Assembly (NCBI GenBank): GCA_013178295.1
Contig: JABLWW010000007.1
Span: 1 to 64,000, forward strand
Direction: 5' to 3'
DNA: 64,000 bases
Origin: Anaerolineae bacterium
GTDB taxonomy: Bacteria; Chloroflexota; Anaerolineae; Anaerolineales; Anaerolineaceae
The translations under genes and the position numbers were made by a program. Below the pieces are notes generated by a model. The model searched no databases. It had not been told where the DNA came from and was given only the letters and a program-made list of their open reading frames with translations. Of this stretch, positions 37,072 to 45,940 are shown piece after piece; the stretch's first letter is position 1, and each line of letters opens with the position of its first letter.

Positions 37072-37823
37072 CGCTCAATCCGCAGGAATGGCATGAGCGC
37101 TACAGCTTACAGGCAACCTGGACCAGCAATCTTCGGCGTCATCTGCTCCCCAAGTTCAAACCAGAACATCGCCAGCGTATATTGGAGGTGGGGTGTGGCA
37201 GCGGCGCAGTGCTGTCAGACATCATATCCCTGACATCCAAAAGTCAGATATGTGGCCTGGATATTGACCTGTCTGTGCTCAAACTGGCAAAGATTTACTG
37301 CTCCGGTGCAGCATTTACCTGCGGCAACGCACTGCACCTGCCTTATCCTTCAAACAGCTTTGATTTATGCTACACGCATTTCTTTCTGCTATGGGTGAAT
37401 GCACCTCTGGCTGCGCTGGAGGAAATGTGCCGCGTGACTCGGCATGATGGTTATGTCGTCGCTTTCGCCGAACCGGACTATGGCGGTCGTATAGATTATC
37501 CTCCCAGCCTTGAGGAAATGGGAAGATTACAGCGCCAAGCACTGCTTGCTCAAGGCGCCAACCCCGACATAGGACGTCAACTTGCCGGTTTGTTTCATAA
37601 AGCCGGTCTCAAAGATATTCACTATGGCATATTAAGCGGGCAGTGGAGCAAACCGCCCGCGCCTGAGGAGCGCGCCTCCGAATGGAAATTTCTTCAACAT
37701 GACCTCAAAGGTCTGCTCTCCCCCGAAAGGCTGAAGGAACTGCATACCCAAGAGACGCTTGCCTGGCAGCATGGCGAACGCGTCCTCTTTGTACCCACAT
37801 TTTACGCCTGGGGGCAAAAATAA
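37068..37823 (+). CDS. Class I SAM-dependent methyltransferase
   Basis: A 251-residue Rossmann-fold methyltransferase. Motif I is ILEVGCGSGAVLSDI, followed by GLDIDLSVL (motif II acidic residue), then AFTCGNALHLPYPSNSFDLCY and a late EEMCRVTRHDGYVVAFAEPDYGG. The ATG overlaps the previous stop (ATGA), so it is translationally coupled to the radical SAM paralogue. It probably acts in the same pathway, on the same substrate or on a cofactor. The substrate cannot be read from sequence. Confidence 0.85.
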   Translation: MTLNPQEWHERYSLQATWTSNLRRHLLPKFKPEHRQRILEVGCGSGAVLSDIISLTSKSQICGLDIDLSVLKLAKIYCSGAAFTCGNALHLPYPSNSFDLCYTHFFLLWVNAPLAALEEMCRVTRHDGYVVAFAEPDYGGRIDYPPSLEEMGRLQRQALLAQGANPDIGRQLAGLFHKAGLKDIHYGILSGQWSKPPAPEERASEWKFLQHDLKGLLSPERLKELHTQETLAWQHGERVLFVPTFYAWGQK

Positions 37824-37839
37824 ACACAACGCCAAATAT

Positions 37840-37867
37840 TTGCAAAATCGAAGAACTGCGGTATAAT
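37840..37867 (+). promoter_or_regulatory. Promoter of tRNA-Pro
   Basis: TTGCAA (37840-37845), a 16-base spacer, and TATAAT (37862-37867), ten bases before the tRNA 5' end. Confidence 0.7.
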
Positions 37868-37877
37868 TGACTTTATT

Positions 37878-37956
<79 letters not shown>

Positions 37957-37983
37957 TAGACTACATACATACCTAAAGTCCAC

Positions 37984-38046
37984 AAGCAAGCGGTCTCTGG
38001 TTGTCATTTCTCCAGGAGAAACACATGACCAGAGACCTCTTGCTTT
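37984..38046. repeat. Long nested inverted repeat between tRNA-Pro and the phage remnant
   Basis: AAGCAAG and GGTCTCTGGT (37984-38001) pair with ACCAGAGACC and CTTGCTTT (38028-38046) around an inner TTTCTCC/GGAGAAA pair. It may terminate the leftward phage genes or the tRNA transcript. Part of it also forms the left copy of a flanking repeat (37985-38030, compare 41335-41377). Confidence 0.65.
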
Positions 38047-38057
38047 CTCAATAGCGG

Positions 38058-38567
38058 CTACCGTTTCGTCAGCACATACGTCCCTTGATTGGTGACAGCC
38101 ACAAGCAAGATCGCCCGTGCCACTTGGCGGTTCTCGTCTATCTGCTTTGCTTTGCCCCCCAGCCGTCTGCCCGTTCTTACTGAGTATGTGCCTGCGATCT
38201 GCTTAATCCGCACCCATTCATAGAGCGGCTGCCCCGGCTCGGTAATCGAAAGCGGCGGCGTGTGCGGCTTTGTCCCATATTCCACTGCCTGCGCGTATGG
38301 TAGCCCGCGCCCAGCGCCAACTTCTACGGATATTGCCTCTTTGGTTACCTGCACCTCGCTGGAAGACACGCTTCCCCGCAAATCGCCGGTAGCCACGCTG
38401 TCGTTATCGGTCAGGTTCTGCTTAATTTGATCTTCCAGCAATTTGCCGGCTTGTGCCATTGCATCGCGAATGGGAAAATAAACATCCTCTCGCAAATCAC
38501 CGCTTTGCTCAATTAATTCTATAATTTTCTCCAAGCCCTCAATTACCAAATCTTTTTTGGTTGACAT
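38058..38567 (-). CDS. HK97 gp10-like phage head-tail/tail protein
   Basis: A 169-residue protein. SVEVGAGRGLPYAQAVEYGTKPHTPPLS is the typical gp10 block (Y-A-x-x-V-E-x-G-T-x-P-H-x-P-P). An N-terminal helix (IRDAMAQAGKLLEDQIKQNL) precedes it. The family acts as a tail-completion or head-tail joining protein. It ends in ARAILLVAVTNQGTYVLTKR and may be slightly altered at the C terminus. It is the last gene of the phage fragment. Confidence 0.7.
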   Translation of the reverse strand: MSTKKDLVIEGLEKIIELIEQSGDLREDVYFPIRDAMAQAGKLLEDQIKQNLTDNDSVATGDLRGSVSSSEVQVTKEAISVEVGAGRGLPYAQAVEYGTKPHTPPLSITEPGQPLYEWVRIKQIAGTYSVRTGRRLGGKAKQIDENRQVARAILLVAVTNQGTYVLTKR

Positions 38568-38599
38568 ATTGAAATTGCCTCTTATCTATGCTAAAATAA

Positions 38600-38766
38600 C
38601 ATTGCGCTTGGGGTGTAGTCGCCCAGAGCACGCCTTGAGAAGACCGGGATGGTGGGCGCTCCGGCAAGCGTAACGATAAGGTAAAAACTCCGGTGGTGTA
38701 ATTCACGCAGGAAAGCATACCCGCAAGGGAGGTGTAACCCTAGCGTAAGGTTACCCGGAGTTTTTA
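38600..38766 (+). ncRNA. Structured RNA candidate between phage genes (HEARO/omega-RNA-like?)
   Basis: The 196-base gap between two leftward phage genes is GC-rich and strongly structured on the + strand. AAAAACTCCGG (38683-38693) pairs with CCGGAGTTTTT (38755-38765). It encloses CCC-GCAA-GGG and a GTAACC/GGTTAC hairpin. A 5' part has AGACCGGG, GCTCCGGCAAGC and GATAAGG, which recalls, from memory, omega/HEARO RNAs of IscB-IsrB elements. No nuclease gene is beside it. A plain terminator with flanking repeats is the simpler alternative. Confidence 0.4.
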
Positions 38767-39999
38767 TTTTTGCGTTGTTAAATACGATGTCAGCAAAAAA
38801 GGATTCTCGTCCATCTTAACAACTACCTTTAGATAAAAATTTCTCCCACTTGGTGACTTCCGTCTTAAGTCCAAATAGTAATCTCGCAACTCACCACGAT
38901 CTTTGAAAAAAGTTGGAGATAGTAAAGCCTGTTCAATATTTTCAATAAATCCTTTTACTTCTGGATGTCCAAACTGAGCATGGCGCAGGCGCTCACCAGT
39001 CACCCGTACACCTCCAATTTCAGTATAAGTCTGTATATCCGTAACTTCTTCAATGCTATTTCTCCGGTTGTCCCTCAGCGGATGATCCGCTGGTAGATAC
39101 TTCACCTGCTCCAGCGTCACCGGCGCAACCGCACAGCGGCAATGCGGATGTCGCGGCGGCAATCCGTCCCCAAACTTCGGATCGAGATAAAACGGCTCAC
39201 CCAGTCGCACCGTCTTGTTATGCAATTCCCTGCACTTCGGGCAAGCACCTGTCTGCCCGTCTAGCCAGCGCATTCCGCGCACCACGCCGCTTTCCTGATA
39301 GCCTAACTTCGCACCCTGTGCATGCGCACGGATTACCTCTGTGCGAGCAATCCGCGTCGCCCGCCACTCCGGGAAAATGGTCTGCTCCGCATCATTCCGC
39401 AGGTCGGCAATTTCATCTCGAATCTGATACATTGTCTTTCCCTCGCTCAAACCGCCGGTAACAATCTGCGCGATGCCCGTCTGCACATCCGGCAAGATAC
39501 CCGTGACCAGCTTGCTCGCGTTCTCCCGCGCCCATGCCAGTGCCACCGGTTGGATGTAATCCCAAGAGAGTTTCACTTGCAATTGACGTCCCGCTGTCTG
39601 CGCTCCCGCTTGCAAAGCGTTCAATAAAACGGAAGTCAAAATCTCAGCCAGCCTCTCGCTCCACATCCGCCACCACACCTGATCGTTCAACCGCGCCAAA
39701 ATAAACCCCGGCAGCGGTTCATCCTTCGTCATCTTCTCAACATCCGTCAGGTCTTCGAGAAATTCAGCAAACCAGCGCATCAATGCCTGACGCAGCTCTT
39801 CTTCAGCCCGCTCCAGTGCGCTCTGCACCCGGTTCGCCGCATATTCGGGATGATACGGCTCGACCTGTTTCTCCAACTCATGGGTAACGAAAGGGCTGCG
39901 CTTTCCCGACCTCCCGCGCGGGAAAAAGGCACTTCTGCAAACCGCCGTTAAGAAAAGCGTCGAACACTTCAGCGGCTTCATCCGCCGTCCGGCAAACAT
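38764..39999 (-). CDS. Phage MuF/SPP1 gp7-like head protein fused to a PBECR-type nuclease toxin domain
   Basis: A 411-residue protein. The middle holds the MuF head-morphogenesis domain (RIARTEVIRAHAQGAKLGYQESG, then GACPKCRELHN and HPHCRCAVAPV, with a Cys/His metal site). The last 70 residues (about 341-411) change character: AQFGHPEVKGFIENIEQALLSP, then YLKVVVKMDENPFLLTSYLTTQK. This resembles the phage barnase-EndoU-colicin-RelE (PBECR) nuclease domains often fused to MuF. The start is uncertain. ATG 39999 has GAGG upstream but makes the gene overlap portal by 122 bases. Confidence 0.75.
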   Translation of the reverse strand: MFAGRRMKPLKCSTLFLTAVCRSAFFPRGRSGKRSPFVTHELEKQVEPYHPEYAANRVQSALERAEEELRQALMRWFAEFLEDLTDVEKMTKDEPLPGFILARLNDQVWWRMWSERLAEILTSVLLNALQAGAQTAGRQLQVKLSWDYIQPVALAWARENASKLVTGILPDVQTGIAQIVTGGLSEGKTMYQIRDEIADLRNDAEQTIFPEWRATRIARTEVIRAHAQGAKLGYQESGVVRGMRWLDGQTGACPKCRELHNKTVRLGEPFYLDPKFGDGLPPRHPHCRCAVAPVTLEQVKYLPADHPLRDNRRNSIEEVTDIQTYTEIGGVRVTGERLRHAQFGHPEVKGFIENIEQALLSPTFFKDRGELRDYYLDLRRKSPSGRNFYLKVVVKMDENPFLLTSYLTTQK

Positions 40000-41284
40000 T
40001 CAGCCTCGCCCGAACCTCATTCTGCAAATCCAGCGGTAGAACCTCACTCACGAACTGCTCACGCGTCTTCCCCTTGAACAACGCCACCGCATTCTGACGC
40101 CAGCGGTGCAGCTCGTACTTTGCCGCTCGCTCAAACAAAGATGAATACTGCGCAGGCAGCCCGACCATCGGCGTACTCAACGCTCCTCCCCGAAACTCCA
40201 TCGGCACGCCCAGCCGCTCCTGCACATACGCCGGGCTGTATACCCCCATCGAGAGATATACCTGGTCAATCTGCGCCCGCCTCAATTCATCCTCCGGCGG
40301 CTCCAGCCCGATCCATTTGAATTCCAAATCCGCACGTTTGAAATAATCCCGGATAATCCTATCGAACAATGCCTTGAGATACCCTGTGATTGGGCCAATC
40401 ATTGAGCGGTACTGTGCGTTCTCCATCCCCTGCACATAACCAGACCCGCCCAGACCGGCAGACGGCACAAGTCCAAACTCTGCCGGGTTATTCCCAAACG
40501 CCCAGCAGATCACCTGCATCAGCCACTTATCTACTTCGATCTTATCTGCATCCCCCTGCTGCGGCTGGAAGATTGACTGCGCGCCGTTGCCAGGTACGAA
40601 CAGGATTTTGCTTGCCCGGTGAATATCCCCCTTTGCCAGAGCTTCAAAGTAATCCTGGAAGACGCTCAGCTGTTCCGTTGTCCACTCTGGCGAGACGCTC
40701 ACCAGCACGCCCGGAATGTTTCCCTCCGTAAACCATCCCAAACGCACGGCGTCATGGTGGATCGCTGTATTGATTGCCATCAATGCCCACTCGATTGGGC
40801 TTTCCCCGTATGGCGTATGCGACTTAGCATTGAGCGGCGCATAAATCAGCCGATCCGCCGCGTAATGCGTCACTGGCGCCCCGTATAGCACCTGTAAATA
40901 TGCCGGCTGCGGCGGTCGTGGAATGCGTCCGCGCAAATCCAGCAATGGACGGATCGTTGCCCCATCTACCAGATCAAGAGACACCAGCCGGCCATCCTGC
41001 ATATCTGGGTAGATGGTTACTGCATCAATCGTCAACAGCGTTTCCAGCAACTGATTTACCCATGAATCAAAATCATTTATTCCGTCCGGTTGCTCGAAAA
41101 AGCGCACCACCGGCTCGGTAACCACCTGATAACCATCCACCCCGTCGCCTTTGGAAACAATATCCCATTCCAGCCCGCGCACCGTGCGCTTGATCAACTC
41201 GATATTCAAGCGTATCTCTTTACTCGACTGCGCCAGCGCCCGCAACATTGAAAACGGCAGCACGCCAAAACCGGCACGCGGCAC
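39878..41284 (-). pseudogene. Phage portal protein, 5'-truncated
   Basis: A 468-residue frame from a GTG. Blocks such as MLRALAQSSKEIRLNIELIKRTVRGLEWDI, YGESPIEWALMAINTAIHHD and WAFGNNPAEFGLVPSAGLGGSGY are those of tailed-phage portal proteins, which form the DNA entry ring. The frame stays open upstream of the GTG and reads ESNLITVPRAGFG, a family-like segment. It therefore lost its normal start at a junction near 41310-41340. The C terminus overlaps the MuF frame by 122 bases. Probably not expressed from its own signal. Confidence 0.75.
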
Positions 41285-41473
41285 AGTGATTAAATTGGAT
41301 TCCCGACTGATACCTGAACAACTTGAAAACTGATAGCAAACGGTCTGTTAGCATTTTCGCTTGAGAAAAACATGACCCTTCAAAATTTTATGTGATTGAA
41401 TATGCCCTCCCCAATTTCATGGTAGAATAATTCAAACAAGAAAATCCTATTTCAACTGCAAAAGGAGAAGAAA

Positions 41474-42274
41474 ATGAAACGCTTTATCTTTCTTAGCCTG
41501 CTTGTCATGCTTATCGTGTCCCTTCTCACCGCCTGTGGTGGTGGAAAACCGGCAAACAAGCTGGAAGAAATCAAGCAGAAAGGCGAAATGGTCGTCGGCA
41601 CCTCCCCCGACTATCCGCCGTTTGAATATGTCGACTCGGCTGGCGCAATCACTGGTTTTGACATTGAGCTGATTAACGAGATTGCCAAACGCATGGGCGT
41701 CAAGGTCAAGATCGTGGATATGCCCTTTGATAGCCTGATTGCGGCAGTGCAGGAAGGCAAGATTGATCTCTCCATCTCTGCCTTCAACTACACCGAAGAG
41801 CGCGACAAAAATGTGGACTTCACCGACGCCTATTACTATGCCAAAGATCGCTTTCTAGTGCGGGAGGACTTCTCCGAAAACATCACCAAAGCTGAAGACT
41901 TTGCCAAATACAAGATTGGCGTTGGCACTGGCACCACCCAGGAAGGCTGGCTGCAGGAAAACCTGGTAGATACCGGTCTGATGCCTGCTGAAGCCCTTTA
42001 CCACTATGACCGCGCCGAACAGGCAGCCTTGGACGTTAAATCCGGACGCATTGATGTTTATATGGGAGACAACGCCGTCGTGGATGCCCTTGCCAAACAG
42101 CTGGGCGGAATGAAGGTGGCATTTGAAGCCGAACTGTCCAGCGGGCCTGTGATGATGGTCATACCCGAAGGCGCCAAGGAGTTACAGGCAGAAATCAACA
42201 AGCATATCAAAGCCCTGCTCGAAGAGGGTTTTGTAGATAAGTTAGCAGTCAAGTATATTGGCGGCGGTGGGTAA
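41474..42274 (+). CDS. Polar amino acid ABC transporter, substrate-binding lipoprotein
   Basis: A 266-residue lipoprotein. The signal sequence ends LLTACGGG with Cys21 for lipid attachment. The SBP family 3 fold shows GTSPDYPPFEYVD, GFDIELINEIAKRMG, AVQEGKIDLSISAFNYTEER and the hinge segment YKIGVGTGTTQEGWL. It binds an amino acid outside the cell and delivers it to the permeases encoded downstream. AAAGGAG precedes the ATG. The exact amino acid is unknown. Confidence 0.92.
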   Translation: MKRFIFLSLLVMLIVSLLTACGGGKPANKLEEIKQKGEMVVGTSPDYPPFEYVDSAGAITGFDIELINEIAKRMGVKVKIVDMPFDSLIAAVQEGKIDLSISAFNYTEERDKNVDFTDAYYYAKDRFLVREDFSENITKAEDFAKYKIGVGTGTTQEGWLQENLVDTGLMPAEALYHYDRAEQAALDVKSGRIDVYMGDNAVVDALAKQLGGMKVAFEAELSSGPVMMVIPEGAKELQAEINKHIKALLEEGFVDKLAVKYIGGGG

Positions 42275-42307
42275 CTTTCACCCATACAACCTGGACAAAA
42301 AATCTCT

Positions 42308-42377
42308 CTAAGGGATGAGCAAAGGGCACATGCAAAGAAAATATCAAGATTTCTTCATGTGCCCCTTGTATCCTTAG
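42308..42377 (+). terminator. Long hairpin between the binding-protein and permease genes
   Basis: CTAAGG...GGGCACATG (42308-42332) pairs with CATGTGCCC...CTTAG (42356-42377) with a few mismatches. The structure probably limits read-through or protects the upstream message, so that binding protein is made in excess over permease. There is no strong T run, which argues against a full stop. Confidence 0.55.
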
Positions 42378-42393
42378 TGATTCCGCCAAAAAC

Positions 42394-43050
42394 ATGCTTT
42401 CACAGATACCTACATACATTCTCAGCGGGATGGCTATCACCATAGCGGTAACGCTGGTAGCTCTTCCAATGGGGTTTGTTCTCGGGCTGACATTTGCGCT
42501 ATTGCGGGTTTACGGCGGAAAGTTCCTCTCTGCCATCATGGCAGCGTATAGTACCATCATGCGCGGCGTTCCGCCTCTGGTGTTGCTCTTTGTCCTATAC
42601 TTTATCATCTCCGGCGTCATCAATTTGACGCCCTTTTGGGCAGGCTCGCTGGCGCTAGGGGTTGTCAGCAGCGGGTATCAGCTTGAAATCATTCGCGGTG
42701 CACTATGTTCAGTGGGCAGCACTCAAATGACCGCTGCCCGCGCCATTGGGATGAGCAGAGCAAAAGCCGTCCGCTATATCATCCTGCCCCAGGCATTGCG
42801 TCTGATTATTCCATCCTGGTCAAATGAAGCCTCCGTTGTCCTCAAAGATTCTTCTCTTGTATCAGCGCTAGGCGTCGCCGAAATCACACGCAAATCTCAA
42901 CTCATTGGCGCAAGCACATATAAGTTTCTCCTTGCCTTTCTAACAGCAGCACTCATCTACTTCATCCTCGTTTTCTTAACCAACCGGCTTTTGGATTACG
43001 TTGAACGAAAAACCCGCATTCCGGGCTTCTCACACCACAGCACTTTGTGA
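42394..43050 (+). CDS. Amino acid ABC transporter permease (first subunit)
   Basis: A 218-residue inner-membrane protein of the HisM/GlnP family with about five helices. The EAA-like loop for ATPase contact is visible in [30 protein letters not shown]. It follows the SBP gene after a hairpin and has no strong ribosome binding site. It probably forms a heterodimer with the second permease encoded after the ATPase. Confidence 0.9.
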   Translation: MLSQIPTYILSGMAITIAVTLVALPMGFVLGLTFALLRVYGGKFLSAIMAAYSTIMRGVPPLVLLFVLYFIISGVINLTPFWAGSLALGVVSSGYQLEIIRGALCSVGSTQMTAARAIGMSRAKAVRYIILPQALRLIIPSWSNEASVVLKDSSLVSALGVAEITRKSQLIGASTYKFLLAFLTAALIYFILVFLTNRLLDYVERKTRIPGFSHHSTL

Positions 43051-43067
43051 GATAAGGAGATCCATAA

Positions 43068-43853
43068 GTGGACAAATACATCCTTGAAATCCAGAACATC
43101 TCCAAACGATACGGTGGAAATGTCATCTTGAAAGACATCTCACTTAACGTTCGCGAGGGTGATACGGTCGTCATTATCGGTCCAAGCGGGACAGGAAAAA
43201 GCACCTTACTACGCTGCATCAACCTGTTAACCCGCATTGATACAGGAAAGATATTGCTTGACGGCAAAGACATCACTACCAAGAACGTCAGCGAGGATGA
43301 AGTGCGTCAACATGTGGGAATGGTATTTCAGAATTTCCTGCTTTTCAATCACCTGACAGCCCTCGATAACGTCATGATTGGGCTGACTAAGGTGCGCAAG
43401 ATGCCCGCTAATCAGGCAAAAGAGAAAGCCATGCAAGAATTAAGGCGCGTCGGGTTGGCGGATCGCGCCTCCCATTACCCCGGACAACTCTCCGGCGGAC
43501 AGCAGCAGAGAGTTGCCATTGCTAGAGCTCTGGCAATGGACCCGCGCGTGATGCTGTTCGATGAACCCACCTCTGCCCTCGACCCGGAGCTCATCGGCGA
43601 GGTGCTGGAGGTCATGCGCAAACTGGCTGAAGAAGGCATGACCATGTTATGTGTGACCCATGAGATGGGCTTTGCACGCGAAGTTGCAGACCGTATCATC
43701 TTTATGGAGCACGGCGTCATCGTGGAAGAGGGTCCGCCAGCGGAACTGTTCTACCGCCCAAAATTTGAGCGCACACGAGAATTCCTCTGGAAGATTACCG
43801 AACTATACGGCAAACATAAGGACGAAGAAAAACCGGGCGATACATCAACATGA
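43068..43853 (+). CDS. Amino acid ABC transporter ATP-binding protein (GlnQ/HisP-like)
   Basis: A 261-residue ATPase. Walker A is GPSGTGKST, the signature is [19 protein letters not shown], Walker B is [13 protein letters not shown] and the switch His is in [16 protein letters not shown]. It starts at GTG (43068) with AAGGAG upstream. It overlaps the second permease gene by four bases and energises import by the two permeases. Confidence 0.94.
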   Translation: MDKYILEIQNISKRYGGNVILKDISLNVREGDTVVIIGPSGTGKSTLLRCINLLTRIDTGKILLDGKDITTKNVSEDEVRQHVGMVFQNFLLFNHLTALDNVMIGLTKVRKMPANQAKEKAMQELRRVGLADRASHYPGQLSGGQQQRVAIARALAMDPRVMLFDEPTSALDPELIGEVLEVMRKLAEEGMTMLCVTHEMGFAREVADRIIFMEHGVIVEEGPPAELFYRPKFERTREFLWKITELYGKHKDEEKPGDTST

Positions 43854-44539
43854 GCGAATGGTTCACCTTATTCAGCAACAGCCTGCCCGAATTCTGGAAA
43901 GGCACGCTGATCACCCTGCTGCTGACCTCTACAGGACTGGGAATAGGCTTTCTTCTTGGCATACCCGCCGCGGTGATCCGCATCTACGGCAGCAAATATC
44001 TCCGCTGGCTGGCAATTGGATACATCGAATTGTTTCGCGGCACACCCGCCCTGGTGCAACTATTTGTCATCTACTACGGCTTGCCAGACATGGGCATCAC
44101 TCTCGACCGCATCCCGGCAGCCATTATTGCTTTAGGACTCAACAGCGGCGCTTATCAGGCAGAGTACTTCCGCAGTGCTATCCAGGCAATTGGACACGAC
44201 CAGATGATGGCAGCCCGGGCAATCGGAATGAGCCGTATCAAAGCCATTTGGAATATTATCCTTCCGCAGGCAATGCGCTTGGTGATTCCTGCATGGTCAA
44301 ACGAGCCGGTCTCCCTCCTCAAAACAACCGCCATCGCTTTCCTCATCGCTGTGCCCGACCTGATGACCAAAGCCAAAATGGTTGCTACCCGCACCTATGA
44401 CCCCATTGGAGCATATCTTGCCGTTGCCGTAATCTATCTTATCCTGGTCGTTATCCTCACGGCAATTTTAGAATACATCTCCAGGAAGAGTAGAATCCCA
44501 GGATTCGACTTGGAGATCGAAGCCCAGCGATCAACATAA
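43850..44539 (+). CDS. Amino acid ABC transporter permease (second subunit)
   Basis: A 229-residue membrane protein of the same family as the first permease, with the matching loop [32 protein letters not shown]. The start overlaps the ATPase stop (ATGA). The order SBP-permease-ATPase-permease makes this a two-permease importer. A CTCCTG/CAGGAG hairpin (44545-44571) after the stop may end the operon. Confidence 0.92.
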   Translation: MSEWFTLFSNSLPEFWKGTLITLLLTSTGLGIGFLLGIPAAVIRIYGSKYLRWLAIGYIELFRGTPALVQLFVIYYGLPDMGITLDRIPAAIIALGLNSGAYQAEYFRSAIQAIGHDQMMAARAIGMSRIKAIWNIILPQAMRLVIPAWSNEPVSLLKTTAIAFLIAVPDLMTKAKMVATRTYDPIGAYLAVAVIYLILVVILTAILEYISRKSRIPGFDLEIEAQRST

Positions 44540-44617
44540 AACTACTCCTGCGGGGAAAACCATTTCAGGAGACATACCGACAGCCCCGTCACACCAACCC
44601 ATTGCACCTGGTGTAGG

Positions 44618-45820
44618 TCAAGCAATCCAATAATAATTCACCCAGCCCAAAAAATATAGCGTCTGCAGCGCAAAAAACGCTGCCAGAACTAGCCAGCGCC
44701 AAAACCCCCGTTCCAGCCTTTCAGCTAACAGGATAAATATCGGAAACACAACCACCAAAAACCGCGACGCGGAAAAAAACGTGCCTGTCGCTACCGGCGC
44801 TATCAGCATCAACAACGCATACATGTGCATTCCGCCCGCAGATATCCTCCGAAAACCCCAAAGCAAAAGAAGCGCAAACAGCACCCACAAAAACACATCC
44901 ATTTTGTATACATCTGCAACCGGGGTCGAAAAAACTTCTTGCAAATTCGCCCACAATCCCCCGCCCCTCTCCCACGCCTTTTGCGCCATAACTGGCGCCC
45001 AGTAACTCCCCGAGATTTTATAAAGCCCAAGGAAATGCAGCACGGCTGATAAGGGCACCAGCAACACCCACGCTAAATCCAGACGAATTTGGCGAAACCT
45101 CCACGCACGTCCCGCAAAATATATCCATAACAGGGGGACAACAATCAATATCCCCTGTGGACGGGTAACCGTTGCCATGGCTGCCAGACCGCAGGCTATG
45201 ACCCACTTTGCGCGCAGCCCTGCCAAAACAACAGCCACCGATAACAGCAAGAACAGGCTTTCTGTGTAAAAGCAGGAGAAGAAAAAGGCAGTGGGAAAAA
45301 CAAAAAGAAACTCCAGAGAGCGCCGCGCCAGCGCCTCATCTTTCTTAACCTGCTCAACCAGAAGATAAAAGAGCCAACCGCCCGCTAAAAATGAAAAATT
45401 TGAAATCAATAAACCAATCAGAAGATATACACTGCGCGAGACCCATGCATTTGGTAACAACCAGGCAATACCTTTGATGAGATACGGATAAAACGGGTAA
45501 AATGCCACATTACTCAAATATTTTGCCAGGTCAGAAGGAGCACTGTATCCACCTTCAATAATGGAAAGATACCATTTTGCATCCCAGCGGCACCACATGT
45601 CGATCAAAAAATGTGGGGAAAGAAACCATCCTTGTTCAATGTACTTATCAAAAGAGGGATGTGGAACAAAATAAAAAGAAAACCAGCCAATTAATAGCCA
45701 AACCAGCCGCGTAACAACAAACGGGCACAACACTACCTCAAAGAACGTCGCTACGCGAAAAAGCCGGGCGTTCTCCTTAAGAAAAGCCCACCGATCCTTA
45801 AGACTAAAAACAAGGGGCAT
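44618..45820 (-). CDS. PIG-V-like membrane mannosyltransferase
   Basis: A 400-residue protein with about ten hydrophobic segments. The catalytic loop WCRWDAKWYLSIIEGGY carries the D-x-x-W-Y pattern of GT-C enzymes. NVAFYPFYPYLI, FPTAFFFSCFYTESLFLLLS and VTRPQGILI are blocks I associate with the PIG-V mannosyltransferase family. It probably transfers a sugar from a lipid-linked donor to a cell-surface acceptor. It is convergent with the ABC operon and alone on its strand. Confidence 0.75.
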   Translation of the reverse strand: MPLVFSLKDRWAFLKENARLFRVATFFEVVLCPFVVTRLVWLLIGWFSFYFVPHPSFDKYIEQGWFLSPHFLIDMWCRWDAKWYLSIIEGGYSAPSDLAKYLSNVAFYPFYPYLIKGIAWLLPNAWVSRSVYLLIGLLISNFSFLAGGWLFYLLVEQVKKDEALARRSLEFLFVFPTAFFFSCFYTESLFLLLSVAVVLAGLRAKWVIACGLAAMATVTRPQGILIVVPLLWIYFAGRAWRFRQIRLDLAWVLLVPLSAVLHFLGLYKISGSYWAPVMAQKAWERGGGLWANLQEVFSTPVADVYKMDVFLWVLFALLLLWGFRRISAGGMHMYALLMLIAPVATGTFFSASRFLVVVFPIFILLAERLERGFWRWLVLAAFFALQTLYFLGWVNYYWIA

Positions 45821-45940
45821 GAAAAAAGTATACCATGCAAAAACCTTTTTTTGACTTTTAGATGCTTTTATGCTATTCTTCTATACTAGAATCACGCTTT
45901 TACGCACCCCATATCTATCTTATTTTTCTGGAAGGTATGC

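Larger units (their letters stand above)
38050..41330 (-). mobile_element. Degraded prophage fragment (portal, MuF-toxin, gp10-like)
   Basis: Three leftward phage structural genes lie in an otherwise rightward region. The portal gene lacks its 5' end. The capsid, protease and connector genes normally found between MuF and a gp10-like gene are missing. No integrase, terminase or lysis gene is present. This is a remnant, not a functional prophage. Confidence 0.7.
37985..41377. repeat. Imperfect direct repeats flanking the phage remnant
   Basis: The left copy (37985-38030) and right copy (41335-41377) share AGCAA-x-CGGTCT, then CATTT, then GAGAAA and CATGACC in the same order. The spacer bases between them differ. 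They bracket the phage genes and could be diverged attachment sites or a target duplication. The similarity is partial, so chance or a shared terminator family remains possible. Confidence 0.4.

Noticed and set aside
43660-44400. A 246-codon + strand frame across the ATPase/permease junction
   Set aside because: Out of frame with two clear ABC transporter genes; the translation is Arg/His-rich shadow sequence.
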